Below are positions 8,254 through 17,256 of a DNA stretch of 64,000 nucleotides, piece by piece. The stretch is taken from the NCBI RefSeq assembly GCF_902833905.1, contig NZ_CADFGP010000013.1, forward strand, positions 1-64,000, read 5' to 3'. The DNA comes from Paraburkholderia tuberum STM678 (GTDB lineage Bacteria; Pseudomonadota; Gammaproteobacteria; Burkholderiales; Burkholderiaceae). Numbering within the stretch: position 1 is the first letter of the stretch; every line of letters starts with the position of its first letter. The notes under the pieces were generated by a model. The model was not told the origin of the DNA. It saw only the letters and a list, made by a program, of their open reading frames with translations, and made no database searches. A program made the translations under genes and the position numbers.

Positions 8254-10536
8254 TTGATACAGCAGCCAGAAGCCCTCGGCGGGCTGACCCACTCGGGCGG
8301 CGTCGATCATCGCGAGCCCGAGCAGGACGGCGTTTTCATCCCGACGGAAAACCTTAACGTCGCGAGCGTTACGCAGCACGTGCTCAAGTCGGGCGACACC
8401 TTCGTCGTCAACGATCCGCTCGGCGATATCACCGGCCACGACGATGGCCTGTTCGTCAACGATACGCGCGTGATGTCGCAACTGCGGCTGACCTTCGGCG
8501 GCCGCGCGCCGTCGCTGCTGTCGGGCAGCGTCAGCAGCGACAACACCAGTTTCACCGCGCATCTGACCAACCGCCCGCTGCCGCCGCTCGGCGGCGACAG
8601 CACGCCCGAAGGCGTGATCCACGTCGAGCGTGTGCGCGTGCTGTCCGGCACCGTGCTCAACGAGGCGATCGAGCTCACGAACTACGGCACGCACGATGCG
8701 ACCGTGCCGCTGTCGATTTCGTTTTCCAGCGATTTCCGCGACATGTTCGAAGTGCGCGGCCTGAAGCGCGACAAACAGGGTCGCGTGCAGCCCGCGCGCA
8801 TCGAGAATCAGGAGGTGCTGCTCGGCTACATCGGTCTCGACGACGTGGCGCGCAACGTGCGGATCGCGTTCTCTCCGCAGCCGGACAAGCTGTTCGCCGA
8901 CCGCGCCGACTACACCGTCAAGCTGCCCGCGCAGGCATGCGTGTCGATCTATCTGTCGATAGCGGTGCATGTCGTGCCGATGACCGGCAAGCCCGGCGCC
9001 GACGTGTCGCAGCCGATGCATGCGTTGAGCGAAGCGCATCTCTCGCAGATCGATGCGGAGCGCCCGCGCGTCGGCCGCACGGCGGTACGCGCGGCAATGG
9101 TGGATGCGCACCTGGTGATGCGCGAGCGACGCAACGCGAGCGCGCGCGTGCGTTCGAGCAATCCGCTGTTCAACGCGTGGATCGACCGCTCGTTCGCCGA
9201 CCTCGGCCTGCTGACGACGGATCTCGCGACCGGCCCGTACCCGTACGCGGGCATCCCATGGTTTTCGACCCCGTTCGGCCGCGACGCGGTGATCACGTCG
9301 CTGCAGACACTGTGGCTGCAACCGCATCTCGCAGCCGGCGTGCTGCGCTTTCTCGCCGAGCATCAGGCGCGCGAGAACTCGCCGTTTCGCGACGCCGCGC
9401 CGGGCAAGATCATGCACGAGATGCGCAAGGGCGAAATGGCCGCGGCCGGCGAAGTGCCGTTTGCGCTGTACTACGGCGGTGTCGACACCACGCCGCTGTT
9501 CATCGTGCTGGCCGGCGCCTACGCGGCCCGCACCGGCGACGTCGGCTTGATCGACGAACTATGGCCGGCGCTCGAACGCGCGGCGCAGTGGGTCGCGGGC
9601 GTGTGCGACAAAAACCGGCACGGGCTGCTCGATTACCAGCGCGAATCGGATGGCGGCCTCGCGAACCAGGGCTGGAAAGACAGTCACGATTCGGTGTTCC
9701 ATGCGGACGGGCGCTTCCCTGACGGCCCGATCGCGCTCGTCGAAGTGCAGGCCTATGCGAGCGCCGCGTTCGACACGATGGCTCACTACGCGAAGCTGCG
9801 CGGCCTGCGCGACGCGGCCGCGCAATACGCGGAGCGCGCGAAGAAGATCCGCCGCTGCGTCGAAGAAAAGTACTGGATGGACGAGGTCGGCTTTTACGGC
9901 ATCGCGCTCGACGGTCATGGCGAGTTGTGTCGCGTGATGGCATCGAACGCGGGGCATCTGCTGGCGTTCGGCCTGCCCACGCGCGAGCGCGGCGAGGCGG
10001 TGGTGCGGGCGCTCGACTCGACGCTGTTCCACACCGGCTGGGGCGTGCGCACGCTGGCCGCGAGCCAGGCGCGCTTCAATCCGATGGCGTATCACAACGG
10101 CTCGGTCTGGCCGCACGACAACGCGCTGTGCGCGCGCGGGCTGTCACGCTATGGCGGCAAGGCGTCGGCCGTGAAGCTGCTGCAGGCGCTGTTCCAGGCC
10201 GCGGTCAATTTCGACATGCGCTTGCCCGAGCTGTTTTGCGGCTTCCCGCGACGCCGCGGCGAGCCGCCCACGGCCTATCCGGTCGCGTGTTTGCCGCAGG
10301 CATGGGCGGCGGGCTCGCCGTTCATGATGCTCGAGGCGTGTCTGGGCATCACGATCGACGCCGAGCGCCGCGAAGTGCTGATCGAACAGCCGATGCTGCC
10401 CGAAGGTATCGACTGGCTCGAGGTCAGCGATCTGCGGGTCGGGGATGCGTCGGTGTCGATCACGTTCCGCCGGATCGGCGAGAAGGTGGTGGCGTCGGCG
10501 GAGCAGGGCGATGTGAGGGTGGTGGCGCTGCTTTGA
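8254..10536 (+). CDS. amylo-alpha-1,6-glucosidase / glycogen-debranching (GDE N-terminal bis) protein
   Basis: A 760-residue cytoplasmic enzyme. The N-terminal beta-rich domain (about residues 30-230; VNDPLGDITGHDDGLFVNDTR, SGSVSSDNTSFTAHLTN) matches the GDE_N_bis family. It is followed by an alpha/alpha toroid like other glucan hydrolases, with PYPYAGIPWFSTPFGRDAVI, GWKDSHDSVFHADGR and YHNGSVWPHDNAL carrying the probable acidic catalytic residues. TTG 8254 is chosen because AGGAG lies 5 nt upstream. It probably removes alpha-1,6 branches from glycogen or a related glucan; substrate is inferred. The next gene starts in its stop codon, so the two are co-transcribed. Confidence 0.85.
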   Translation: MIQQPEALGGLTHSGGVDHREPEQDGVFIPTENLNVASVTQHVLKSGDTFVVNDPLGDITGHDDGLFVNDTRVMSQLRLTFGGRAPSLLSGSVSSDNTSFTAHLTNRPLPPLGGDSTPEGVIHVERVRVLSGTVLNEAIELTNYGTHDATVPLSISFSSDFRDMFEVRGLKRDKQGRVQPARIENQEVLLGYIGLDDVARNVRIAFSPQPDKLFADRADYTVKLPAQACVSIYLSIAVHVVPMTGKPGADVSQPMHALSEAHLSQIDAERPRVGRTAVRAAMVDAHLVMRERRNASARVRSSNPLFNAWIDRSFADLGLLTTDLATGPYPYAGIPWFSTPFGRDAVITSLQTLWLQPHLAAGVLRFLAEHQARENSPFRDAAPGKIMHEMRKGEMAAAGEVPFALYYGGVDTTPLFIVLAGAYAARTGDVGLIDELWPALERAAQWVAGVCDKNRHGLLDYQRESDGGLANQGWKDSHDSVFHADGRFPDGPIALVEVQAYASAAFDTMAHYAKLRGLRDAAAQYAERAKKIRRCVEEKYWMDEVGFYGIALDGHGELCRVMASNAGHLLAFGLPTRERGEAVVRALDSTLFHTGWGVRTLAASQARFNPMAYHNGSVWPHDNALCARGLSRYGGKASAVKLLQALFQAAVNFDMRLPELFCGFPRRRGEPPTAYPVACLPQAWAAGSPFMMLEACLGITIDAERREVLIEQPMLPEGIDWLEVSDLRVGDASVSITFRRIGEKVVASAEQGDVRVVALL

Positions 10537-11159
10537 CGCCGACCGCGGTAGCGGGCATCGATGTTGGCGGCGACCGGAAGGGAAACCATCTGGTCGTCCT
10601 GCGCGGCACCGAGATCGTGAGCCATCTCGGCAACGCGACCCCCGAACAGATGCTGGAACGGTGTCGCGCATTCGGGGTGGCGGCGGTCGGCATCGATGCG
10701 CCGTGTCGTTGGCGTACAGGCGCCGCGGGACGACTAGCCGAGAAGGCGCTCGCGCGGCAGCGAATCTTTTCGTTTGCGACACCGGCTCGCGAAACGGCGC
10801 TCGCCAGCAAAAGCGGCTTCTACGGATGGATGCTCAACGGCGAGCGCGTCTACGACGCATTCGTCGCGCACTTTCCGCTTTTCAGCGGCGGCGAAAAAAT
10901 CAATGGCCGCGTGTGCTTCGAGACATTCCCCCACGCGATCACGTGCGCTTTCCTCGGGACGGACGTCGCATCCGCGAAGCAAAAGGGTCCGCAGCGCCGG
11001 GCAATCCTCGAACGGGAAGGTATCGCAACAGCGTCGCTGACTTCGATCGACGACGTCGACGCGGCGCTATGCGCGCTGGCGGCACGTTATCTGCTGGAAG
11101 GCAGAGTCGAAACATACGGTGACGAGCCAGGCGGATTCATCGTGGTGCCTGGACTTTGA
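10533..11159 (+). CDS. DUF429 domain protein
   Basis: A 208-residue protein of the DUF429 family, recognisable by AGIDVGGDRKGNHLVVL at the N terminus, GIDAPCRW about 40 residues later and CFETFPHAITCAFLG in the middle. Its fold resembles RNase H-like nucleotidyl enzymes, but no activity is established. The TTG start at 10533 overlaps the preceding gene's TGA (TTGA), giving tight translational coupling to the debranching enzyme. The assigned start is uncertain because no Shine-Dalgarno-like sequence stands out. Confidence 0.75.
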   Translation: MTPTAVAGIDVGGDRKGNHLVVLRGTEIVSHLGNATPEQMLERCRAFGVAAVGIDAPCRWRTGAAGRLAEKALARQRIFSFATPARETALASKSGFYGWMLNGERVYDAFVAHFPLFSGGEKINGRVCFETFPHAITCAFLGTDVASAKQKGPQRRAILEREGIATASLTSIDDVDAALCALAARYLLEGRVETYGDEPGGFIVVPGL

Positions 11160-11181
11160 CACTCACATTCTGGGAGGACGG

Positions 11182-11892
11182 GTGCACCTGGCACGACGAT
11201 TCGGAGTATTGCTGCTATCCATGGCGGCGTTGGGTTCGACCGCGGCATCGGCGAACGACATTCAGTGTGCAACCTCGCAGCAACCCGCTGAGCGCGTCAT
11301 TTGCGATCACGCGATCCTGAACAACGAGTACGACGACATCTTCGCGCAGCAACAGGCTCTTCTGAGCAGCGGGAAACTCTCGTCCGCGCAACTGGCGAAG
11401 TGGCGGCAGGCGCGAAACGCCTGTATCGATGTGCACTGCGTGGATGGCGTGTTCGCGCAGTGGAAGGCGATGGCCCGGTCCGTCGACGTCGCTCCTCAGG
11501 CGGCCGCGCCTGAGCCGGCCGCGCCTGTCGTGACGGCCTCTGAAGCGGCGATGGCACCTGTCGGTCCCAATCCCGAAGCGCCTCCAGTCGTATCCGCCTC
11601 TGATGCATCTCAGGTGTCCCAGGCCTCGCCGACATCGGAGGCTTCTCTGGTGCGTCAAGGGAGTGCCGCCGGTGTGGCGCTTCCGCGGCCCGTCGCGGCG
11701 GAGGCTTCCGCGCCCGTGGCTGCCTCGGCGGCGCCCAGCCAGAGCGAATCTCGTGGCATGACCGGCATGAGCGACATCAGTGGCGGCCTGATCGTGGTTC
11801 TGCTCGTCGCGCTCGGTGCCGGTGTGTTCTTCGCGCTTCGGAACCGAAGCAGAGCGACCGCAAAGAAGACGCGAGGTAAGAACGGGCGATGA
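11182..11892 (+). CDS. secreted LprI-like protein with C-terminal membrane anchor
   Basis: A 236-residue envelope protein. Residues 1-24 form a signal peptide ending ASAN. Residues 25-95 match the lysozyme-inhibitor LprI/DUF1311 pattern: four Cys with CATSQQPAERVICDHAILNN, then RQARNACIDVHCVDGVFAQW. A long Ala/Pro/Ser/Val linker follows, then one hydrophobic helix (GGLIVVLLVALGAGVFFAL) and a basic tail. It should be periplasmic and anchored at its C terminus. GTG 11182 is preceded by GGGAGGA at ideal distance. Lysozyme inhibition is possible but inferred from the domain alone. Confidence 0.8.
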   Translation: MHLARRFGVLLLSMAALGSTAASANDIQCATSQQPAERVICDHAILNNEYDDIFAQQQALLSSGKLSSAQLAKWRQARNACIDVHCVDGVFAQWKAMARSVDVAPQAAAPEPAAPVVTASEAAMAPVGPNPEAPPVVSASDASQVSQASPTSEASLVRQGSAAGVALPRPVAAEASAPVAASAAPSQSESRGMTGMSDISGGLIVVLLVALGAGVFFALRNRSRATAKKTRGKNGR

Positions 11893-12025
11893 GGTGATGC
11901 CAACGCGCTGGCCTCGCGCACGAAACCGCGCTTTGACCTACCGGTCGGGCCGCTCGAATCGCCAATCAGACAACGCGGAATGCCTGTCACGGCGTTCCGC
12001 GCTAAAAGCGACTGCAAGGAACCGA

Positions 12026-13033
12026 TTATCGGACGAGGAAACCGTAAGTCAGCGGGTCACGCTCGTCCACGATCCAGGTTGCGAAACCGCAAACGTATGC
12101 GTTGCCCTGGACCTCGGGGACGACGGCCTTGAAGTCGCCGACGGTCGTCTCACTGAGTACACGCCCCTTGAAGACCGTGCCGATGATGGACTCATTGACG
12201 AGCGTCTCGTTGCTCGCCAGTTCGCCGCGCAGATAGAGTTGCGCGACGCGTCCGCCCGTCCCTGAGCCGGTGGGCGAACGGTCCACTTCGCGGTCGGCGA
12301 ACACGCAACAGTTGGCTTGCGTCGAGCCTTCGTGCCGTGGTGCGTTGGCAATGATGGTCCCGTAGATGTGGTTGATTTCCGGGATATCGGGATGCTCAAC
12401 CGGGTACGCGTCGTTTGCAGCTTTTTTGACCTCGGCGCCAAACTTGATCAGTTCCTCGACAGAAGACTCCCGGACTGCGAGACCGTGCGGCGCTCCGTCC
12501 GTATAGAAGTAGAAGGCACCACCGAAGGCGATGTCACCCTTTACCATGCCAAACGATGGCGTCTCGACCGTGACATCCCGTTTCCAGATGAACGACGGAA
12601 CGTTGACGAAGCGTACGTTGCCGGCGTGTTCACCATCCCATTGCACGAACGCCTCGATGAAGCCACATGGAGCGTCGATGCCGATTCGCGTCTCGGGAAT
12701 CTGGCGCTGAACCCAGCCCAACGCGACCGCCGCGGTAGACAGCGCGATAACGCCGTGTCCGCAGTGGTCGCTATAACCCTCGTTGTGGACGAAGATGATT
12801 CCGAAGTCTGCCGTGGGACTAACGGGTTCGGTCAGGTATCCGCCGTACATGTCAGCATGACCACGTGGTTCGAACATCAGCGCGGTACGAATTTCGTCGG
12901 CGTTCTCCTTCAGCCACGCTCGACGCTTGACGATGGTGTCACCGGGAACACGAGGAAGCCCGCTCGTCACGATACGGAACGCTTCGCCGCCGGTATGGAC
13001 CTCGACTGTCGAAATAGTACGAGTGATTTTCAT
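12026..13033 (-). CDS. trans-3-hydroxy-L-proline dehydratase (proline racemase family)
   Basis: A 335-residue member of the proline racemase fold. The first catalytic Cys is present (Cys91 in HCGHG). The second catalytic Cys position, in the motif DRSPxGSG, is Thr255. A Cys/Thr pair is the known signature of trans-3-hydroxy-L-proline dehydratases rather than the Cys/Cys racemases and 4-hydroxyproline epimerases. The product would be delta-1-pyrroline-2-carboxylate. ATG 13033 is preferred because family homology begins there; a GTG at 13066 is possible. No dedicated pyrroline-2-carboxylate reductase is adjacent; an Ldh2-type reductase lies at 23752. Confidence 0.87.
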   Translation of the reverse strand: MKITRTISTVEVHTGGEAFRIVTSGLPRVPGDTIVKRRAWLKENADEIRTALMFEPRGHADMYGGYLTEPVSPTADFGIIFVHNEGYSDHCGHGVIALSTAAVALGWVQRQIPETRIGIDAPCGFIEAFVQWDGEHAGNVRFVNVPSFIWKRDVTVETPSFGMVKGDIAFGGAFYFYTDGAPHGLAVRESSVEELIKFGAEVKKAANDAYPVEHPDIPEINHIYGTIIANAPRHEGSTQANCCVFADREVDRSPTGSGTGGRVAQLYLRGELASNETLVNESIIGTVFKGRVLSETTVGDFKAVVPEVQGNAYVCGFATWIVDERDPLTYGFLVR

Positions 13034-13177
13034 GTGGGCGTTGGGGGTTATTCGATTGAACGTCACTGCCCGTAGGGTGGCGCATATAGTCTCCAGGTAT
13101 TGGACCCGTGTTTGACCAGATTAGCTGCGCTTCGGCACGGGTTCAACCTTTGAGCACGCCATCCGACAGGAGGACTC

Positions 13178-13900
13178 GTGAAACTGACCGATTTCGATAC
13201 ACTGACTTTTGACTGCTACGGCACCTTGATCGACTGGGAGAGTGGCATCCTTGAAGGCCTGAGGCCTCTGCTGGAGCGAGCCAGGACGCCGCTCACGCGT
13301 GACGAGGTTCTCGAAGCGCACGCTCGCCACGAGTCGTCGCAGCAGAACTTCACCCCTGCGAAGCGCTATCAGGAACTGCTTCCCATCGTATATAAGCGCA
13401 TGGCTGAAGAGTGGGGCCTGCCCTATACACACGAAGAATGCGTGGCGTACGGCCAGTCGATCAGAAACTGGCCGGCATTCGCCGATTCCGCGCTCGCGCT
13501 GCAATATCTGAAGAAGCACTACAAGCTGGTCATCCTGTCGAACATCGACAACGAAAGTTTCACCTTCAGCAACGCCAGGCTGCAGGTTGAGTTCGACGCC
13601 GTCATCACAGCGGAGGACGTCGGGTCCTACAAGCCGTCGCCGCGCAACTTCGAGTACATGCTTCAGAAGCTCGATCAGCGCGGCATCAAGAAGGAAAAAA
13701 TCCTTCACACGGCAGAAAGCCTCTTCCATGACCACAAGCCCGCAAACGAGTTCGGCCTGGCGTCGTGCTGGATTTACCGCCGTCATTCGCAGCCGGGCTT
13801 TGGCGCGACGATGAACCCGGGCTCGCAGCCTGACATCGACTTCCGCTTCGACAGCATGGCGGACTTCGTCGACGCGCATCGGGAAGCGCTGGTGAACTGA
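13178..13900 (+). CDS. haloacid dehalogenase type II (HAD superfamily)
   Basis: A 240-residue HAD hydrolase. The nucleophile is Asp12 in TFDCYGTLIDWE, with the type II dehalogenase signature YGT rather than DxD. Motif II is Ser121-Asn122 in LVILSNIDN. The conserved Lys152 is in YKPSPRNF, and a motif IV stretch (LHTAESLFHDHKPAN) follows. GTG 13178 has a strong AGGAGG 6 nt upstream. It is divergent from the hydroxyproline dehydratase across 144 bases. The dehalogenase name is by family; a phosphatase or other HAD activity is possible. Confidence 0.85.
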   Translation: MKLTDFDTLTFDCYGTLIDWESGILEGLRPLLERARTPLTRDEVLEAHARHESSQQNFTPAKRYQELLPIVYKRMAEEWGLPYTHEECVAYGQSIRNWPAFADSALALQYLKKHYKLVILSNIDNESFTFSNARLQVEFDAVITAEDVGSYKPSPRNFEYMLQKLDQRGIKKEKILHTAESLFHDHKPANEFGLASCWIYRRHSQPGFGATMNPGSQPDIDFRFDSMADFVDAHREALVN

Positions 13901-13937
13901 GCATCTTCGCGCCGTTGAAACGCGCCTGCCCGGTGGT

Positions 13938-13951
13938 AACATTTGTTGTCA
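13938..13951 (+). promoter_or_regulatory. candidate RpiR operator, site A
   Basis: AACATTTGTTGTCA, 30 bases before the rpiR-type start codon. Its exact reverse complement occurs at 14885-14898, just after the same gene and upstream of the next operon. The core ACATTTGTTGT is partly palindromic. Autoregulation by the regulator is inferred. Confidence 0.6.
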
Positions 13952-13980
13952 TCTCTCACTCCGGCGCCGACCACCTCCCC

Positions 13981-14835
13981 ATGCCAGACAGCTTCGATCA
14001 GCTCGTCGCCCTGATCCGGGCGCGCTTTCCCGAACTGAGCCCGCAGTTCCAGATGGGAGCGGGCTTCCTGCTCGATCATCCCGACGAGGTCGCGGTGTCG
14101 TCGATGCGCAAGGTGGCCGAGCGCGCGCAGGTGCAGCCCGCGTCGCTGGTGCGGCTGTCGCAGCAACTGGGGTTTCCCGGCTGGAACGAATTGCGCGATC
14201 TGTTCGTCGCGCGCGTGCGCACGCGGCCCGAGCCGTTGACGAGCCGGGCGCGCTCGATGGTCAAATCGAAAGATGCGCTCGCGAACGATCTTCTCGTCGC
14301 GCAGCAGCACAATCTCGAAACGACCGCCGCGCATAGCGGCCGCGTGATCGTCGAGGCCGCGCGCGTGTTGCGGCGTGCATCGCACGTGCACGTGGCGGGC
14401 TTCCGCTCGTGTTACGCGGTGGCGTTCGGTCTCGTCTATGGCTACCGGCTGTTTCGTCCGTCGGTGTCGCTGCTCAACGGCGAGGCCGGCACGCTCGAAA
14501 TGCAACTGCGCACGATCGAGCGCGACAGCGCGACCATCGTCATCAGCTTCGCGCCGTATTCGGTCGAAGCCGCGCGCGTCGCCGAGGCCGCGCTCGAAAA
14601 AGGCAGCAAACTGATCGCCCTCACCGACAGCGCCGTGTCGCCGATCGCGTTGAACGCCGACAAGGTACTGATCTTCTCGCACGAAAGCCCATCGTTCTTT
14701 CCGTCGCTGGTGGCCGCCACAGCGATCGCCGAAGCGCTGGTCGCGCATTTGCTCGCGCTCGAAGGCGCGGATGCGCTCGAGCAGCTTGCGCTCGCCGAAC
14801 AATCGTTGCATGCGAAGGGCGCGTACGTGCCTTGA
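13981..14835 (+). CDS. RpiR family transcriptional regulator
   Basis: A 284-residue regulator with the two RpiR modules. The N-terminal helix-turn-helix (SSMRKVAERAQVQPASLVRL, then SQQLGFPGWNELRDLF) is followed by a C-terminal SIS sugar-phosphate-binding domain (HVHVAGFRSCYAVAFGL, then TIVISFAPYSVEAARVAEAA, then GSKLIALTDSAVSP). The ATG at 13981 is where homology begins; the frame is open further upstream without a ribosome site. It probably controls the downstream C45/aminotransferase/CMD operon through a site shared with its own promoter. The effector would be a phosphorylated or amino sugar if it follows the family. Confidence 0.88.
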   Translation: MPDSFDQLVALIRARFPELSPQFQMGAGFLLDHPDEVAVSSMRKVAERAQVQPASLVRLSQQLGFPGWNELRDLFVARVRTRPEPLTSRARSMVKSKDALANDLLVAQQHNLETTAAHSGRVIVEAARVLRRASHVHVAGFRSCYAVAFGLVYGYRLFRPSVSLLNGEAGTLEMQLRTIERDSATIVISFAPYSVEAARVAEAALEKGSKLIALTDSAVSPIALNADKVLIFSHESPSFFPSLVAATAIAEALVAHLLALEGADALEQLALAEQSLHAKGAYVP

Positions 14836-14884
14836 GCGATTGCGTGAGGCACGCCGCGCTCCATTCGATGCCGTTCAAGGTATT

Positions 14885-14900
14885 TGACAACAAATGTTGT
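14885..14900 (+). promoter_or_regulatory. candidate RpiR operator, site B
   Basis: TGACAACAAATGTTGT, containing the exact reverse complement of site A (14 of 14) and extending the dyad ACAACAAATGTTGT. It lies 70-80 bases before the first codon of the decayed C45 gene, where an operon promoter would be expected. Confidence 0.6.
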
Positions 14901-14966
14901 ATTGGCGTATAAATACGTACCGATTGTTGAATATGGTGCGACCCGTGGCGTCGATGCAGGAATTCA

Positions 14967-15289
14967 GTGTTTTTTCAGGTCAGCGGCGAGCCGTACGACA
15001 TCGGCTACCGGCTTGGCGAAATCGCCTCGCCGCGGCCGGCCCGCTACAACCGGCAGCCCTGCTCGACGTACTGCACGATCGCGCGCCGGCGGGCTTGCCG
15101 ATCTATCGCGACGATCCTTACGATCCCGACGACGAAAACACCCTCGCCACCGCGCTGTTCGAAATCGGCAACGCTGGTGTGTCGATGAAAGCGTATCGCC
15201 AGAAGCAATGCGCGTTCGACACTTTCGTCGCATGCGCGACGCCCGAACCGGCCCGCGTTTCAGCGCCCGCCGCCCTCACCAGGAACTGA
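14967..15289 (+). pseudogene. C45-family acyltransferase/peptidase, internally deleted and frameshifted
   Basis: The first 20 codons from GTG 14967 (AGGA 6 nt upstream) read FFQVSGEPYDIGYRLGEIA, the N terminus of the C45 autoprocessing acyl-CoA:6-APA acyltransferase-like family. From about 15060, a different frame gives the family's C terminus: LDVLHDRAPAGLPIYRDDPY, DENTLATALFEI, then QKQCAFDTF. Family members are 300-plus residues, so roughly 200-250 central codons, including the nucleophile Cys region, are missing and the ends are out of frame. The gene was probably the first of an RpiR-regulated operon and is now dead. The aminotransferase ribosome site lies just at its end. Confidence 0.72.
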
Positions 15290-15294
15290 ACATC

Positions 15295-16623
15295 ATGTCC
15301 ACCGTTTTTCATCGCTCTCCGAAGCAATCCTTGCCGGTGGCCGTCGCGGGCGACGGCATCGAAATCATCGACTCCACGGGCAAGCGTTATATCGACGCGT
15401 CGGGCGGCGCAGCCGTGTCGTGCCTCGGTCACAGCAACCAGCGCGTGATCGACGCGATCAAGCGGCAAGCCCAACGGTTGCCGTACGCGCACACGTCGTT
15501 CTTCACGACGGAGCCGGCTGAGCAACTGGCCGACCGGCTCGTCGCGAGCGCGCCGGCCGGACTCGAGCACGTGTACTTCGTGTCGGGTGGCTCGGAGGCG
15601 ATCGAGGCGGCGCTCAAGCTCGCGCGTCAGTATTTCGTCGAGAAGGGCGAGACGCAGCGGCGCCATTTCATCGCGCGTCGGCAGAGCTATCACGGCAACA
15701 CCCTCGGCGCACTTGCGATCGGCGGCAATGCATGGCGCCGCGAGCCGTTCCTGCCGATCCTGATCGAAGCGCATCACGTGAGCGCGTGCTACGCATATCG
15801 CGAGCAGCGCGCGGACGAAACCGAAGAAGCGTTCGCTCAGCGTCTCGCCGATGAACTCGAGCAGAAGATTCTCGCGCTCGGTGCGGACACGGTCGCGGCG
15901 TTCGTCGCGGAAACGGTGGTCGGCGCCACGGCGGGCGCGGTGCCGCCGGTGCGCGAATACTTCCGCAAGATCCGCGCGGTGTGCGACCGCTACGGCGTGC
16001 TGCTGATTCTCGACGAGATCATGTCGGGCATGGGTCGCACCGGCTATCTGTACGCCTGCGACGAAGACGGGGTGGCGCCCGATATGCTGACGATCGCCAA
16101 GGGCCTTGGCGCGGGTTATCAGGCGATCGGCGCGACGCTGGTCAGCGACCGCATCTATCAGACCATCGTCGGCGGCTCCGGCTTCTTCCAGCATGGCCAT
16201 ACCTATATCGGCCATGCGACCGCGTGCGCGGCCGCGCTCGAAGTGCAGCGCGTGATCGCGGAAGACGATCTGCTGGCGAACGTGCAGGCGCGCGGCGAGC
16301 AGTTGCGCGGCCGGCTGCGCGAGCACTATGCGCAACATGCGCATATCGGCGACGTGCGCGGGCGCGGCTTGTTCGTCGGCGTCGAACTCGTCAAGGATCG
16401 CGTTACCAAAGAGCCGTTCGACGCCAAACTGAAACTGCACGCGACGATCAAACGCGAAGCGTTCGCGCGCGGCCTGATGGTGTATCCGATGGGCGGGACC
16501 GTCGACGGCGAGAGCGGCGACCACGTGCTGCTCGCGCCGCCGTTCATCTGCACGGAGCGCGACATCGACGAGATCGTCAGCCGCCTCAGCGATGCGATCG
16601 GCGCGTCGCTCGCCGCCCGCTGA
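15295..16623 (+). CDS. class III PLP-dependent aminotransferase
   Basis: A 442-residue fold-type I, class III aminotransferase. It shows the glycine-rich ASGGAAVSCLGHSNQRV and the cofactor phosphate site FVSGGSEAIEAALKLARQ. The acidic ring-binding residue is in LILDEIMSGMGRTG, and the Schiff-base Lys269 is in TIAKGLGAGYQAI. The ribosome site AGGAA lies 9 nt before ATG 15295 within the end of the C45 remnant. A downstream carboxymuconolactone-type gene follows 32 bases later, so they form one operon. The amino donor is unknown; omega-amino acid, polyamine or dialkylglycine-like substrates are all possible for this class. Confidence 0.9.
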   Translation: MSTVFHRSPKQSLPVAVAGDGIEIIDSTGKRYIDASGGAAVSCLGHSNQRVIDAIKRQAQRLPYAHTSFFTTEPAEQLADRLVASAPAGLEHVYFVSGGSEAIEAALKLARQYFVEKGETQRRHFIARRQSYHGNTLGALAIGGNAWRREPFLPILIEAHHVSACYAYREQRADETEEAFAQRLADELEQKILALGADTVAAFVAETVVGATAGAVPPVREYFRKIRAVCDRYGVLLILDEIMSGMGRTGYLYACDEDGVAPDMLTIAKGLGAGYQAIGATLVSDRIYQTIVGGSGFFQHGHTYIGHATACAAALEVQRVIAEDDLLANVQARGEQLRGRLREHYAQHAHIGDVRGRGLFVGVELVKDRVTKEPFDAKLKLHATIKREAFARGLMVYPMGGTVDGESGDHVLLAPPFICTERDIDEIVSRLSDAIGASLAAR

Positions 16624-16655
16624 GATTCGACCCACCGACTTTTGCGAGAACGACG

Positions 16656-17210
16656 ATGACCGAGCGCTTGCCTCACTTCGACATGTCCACTGCCACGCCC
16701 GAACAGAAGGCGGTGCTCGACGAAATCCTGTCCGGCCCGCGCGGCAACCTGAATGGGCCGTTCCTCGGCTGGATTCACAGCCCCGATCTCGCGCAGCACG
16801 CGCAACGCCTCGGCGCGTTTTGCCGCTACCAGACCGGGCTGCCGTTGCGGCTGTCGGAACTCGCGATTCTGGTGACCGCTTCGCGCTGGGAGGCCCAGGC
16901 GGAGTGGTACATCCACTATCCGATCGCGCTGCAGGCGGGCGTCGGCGAAGCGGACGCCGAGGCGATCCGCCAGGGGCGCCGCCCCGAGTTCGCCGATGCC
17001 GACGACGCGCTGATCTACGACTTCGCGAGCGAACTGTACGAGACGAAGCGCGTGACGGCCGCGACGTATGCGCAGGCGGTCGGGCGTTTCGGGCATCAGG
17101 TCGTGATCAACCTGGTCGGCCTGCTCGGCTACTACGCGCTGGTCGCGATGACGCTGAACGTGTTCGACATGCGCGCAGTGGGGCAGCAAAGCCTGCCGTT
17201 TCCCGAATAG
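16656..17210 (+). CDS. carboxymuconolactone decarboxylase family protein
   Basis: A 184-residue all-helical CMD/AhpD-superfamily protein. The core runs LRLSELAILVTASRWEAQAEWYIHYPIALQAGV. The CxxC pair of AhpD peroxidases is absent here (the matching region carries Glu/Trp/His: EAQAEWYIH), so it is closer to decarboxylase-like members. It is the last gene of the RpiR-linked operon and is followed by a strong terminator. Its reaction cannot be read from the sequence. Confidence 0.82.
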   Translation: MTERLPHFDMSTATPEQKAVLDEILSGPRGNLNGPFLGWIHSPDLAQHAQRLGAFCRYQTGLPLRLSELAILVTASRWEAQAEWYIHYPIALQAGVGEADAEAIRQGRRPEFADADDALIYDFASELYETKRVTAATYAQAVGRFGHQVVINLVGLLGYYALVAMTLNVFDMRAVGQQSLPFPE

Positions 17211-17256
17211 CGCTTTTGCCAACGAGCGGCTGCGCAGCAGCGCCGCGCGCGCCAAC

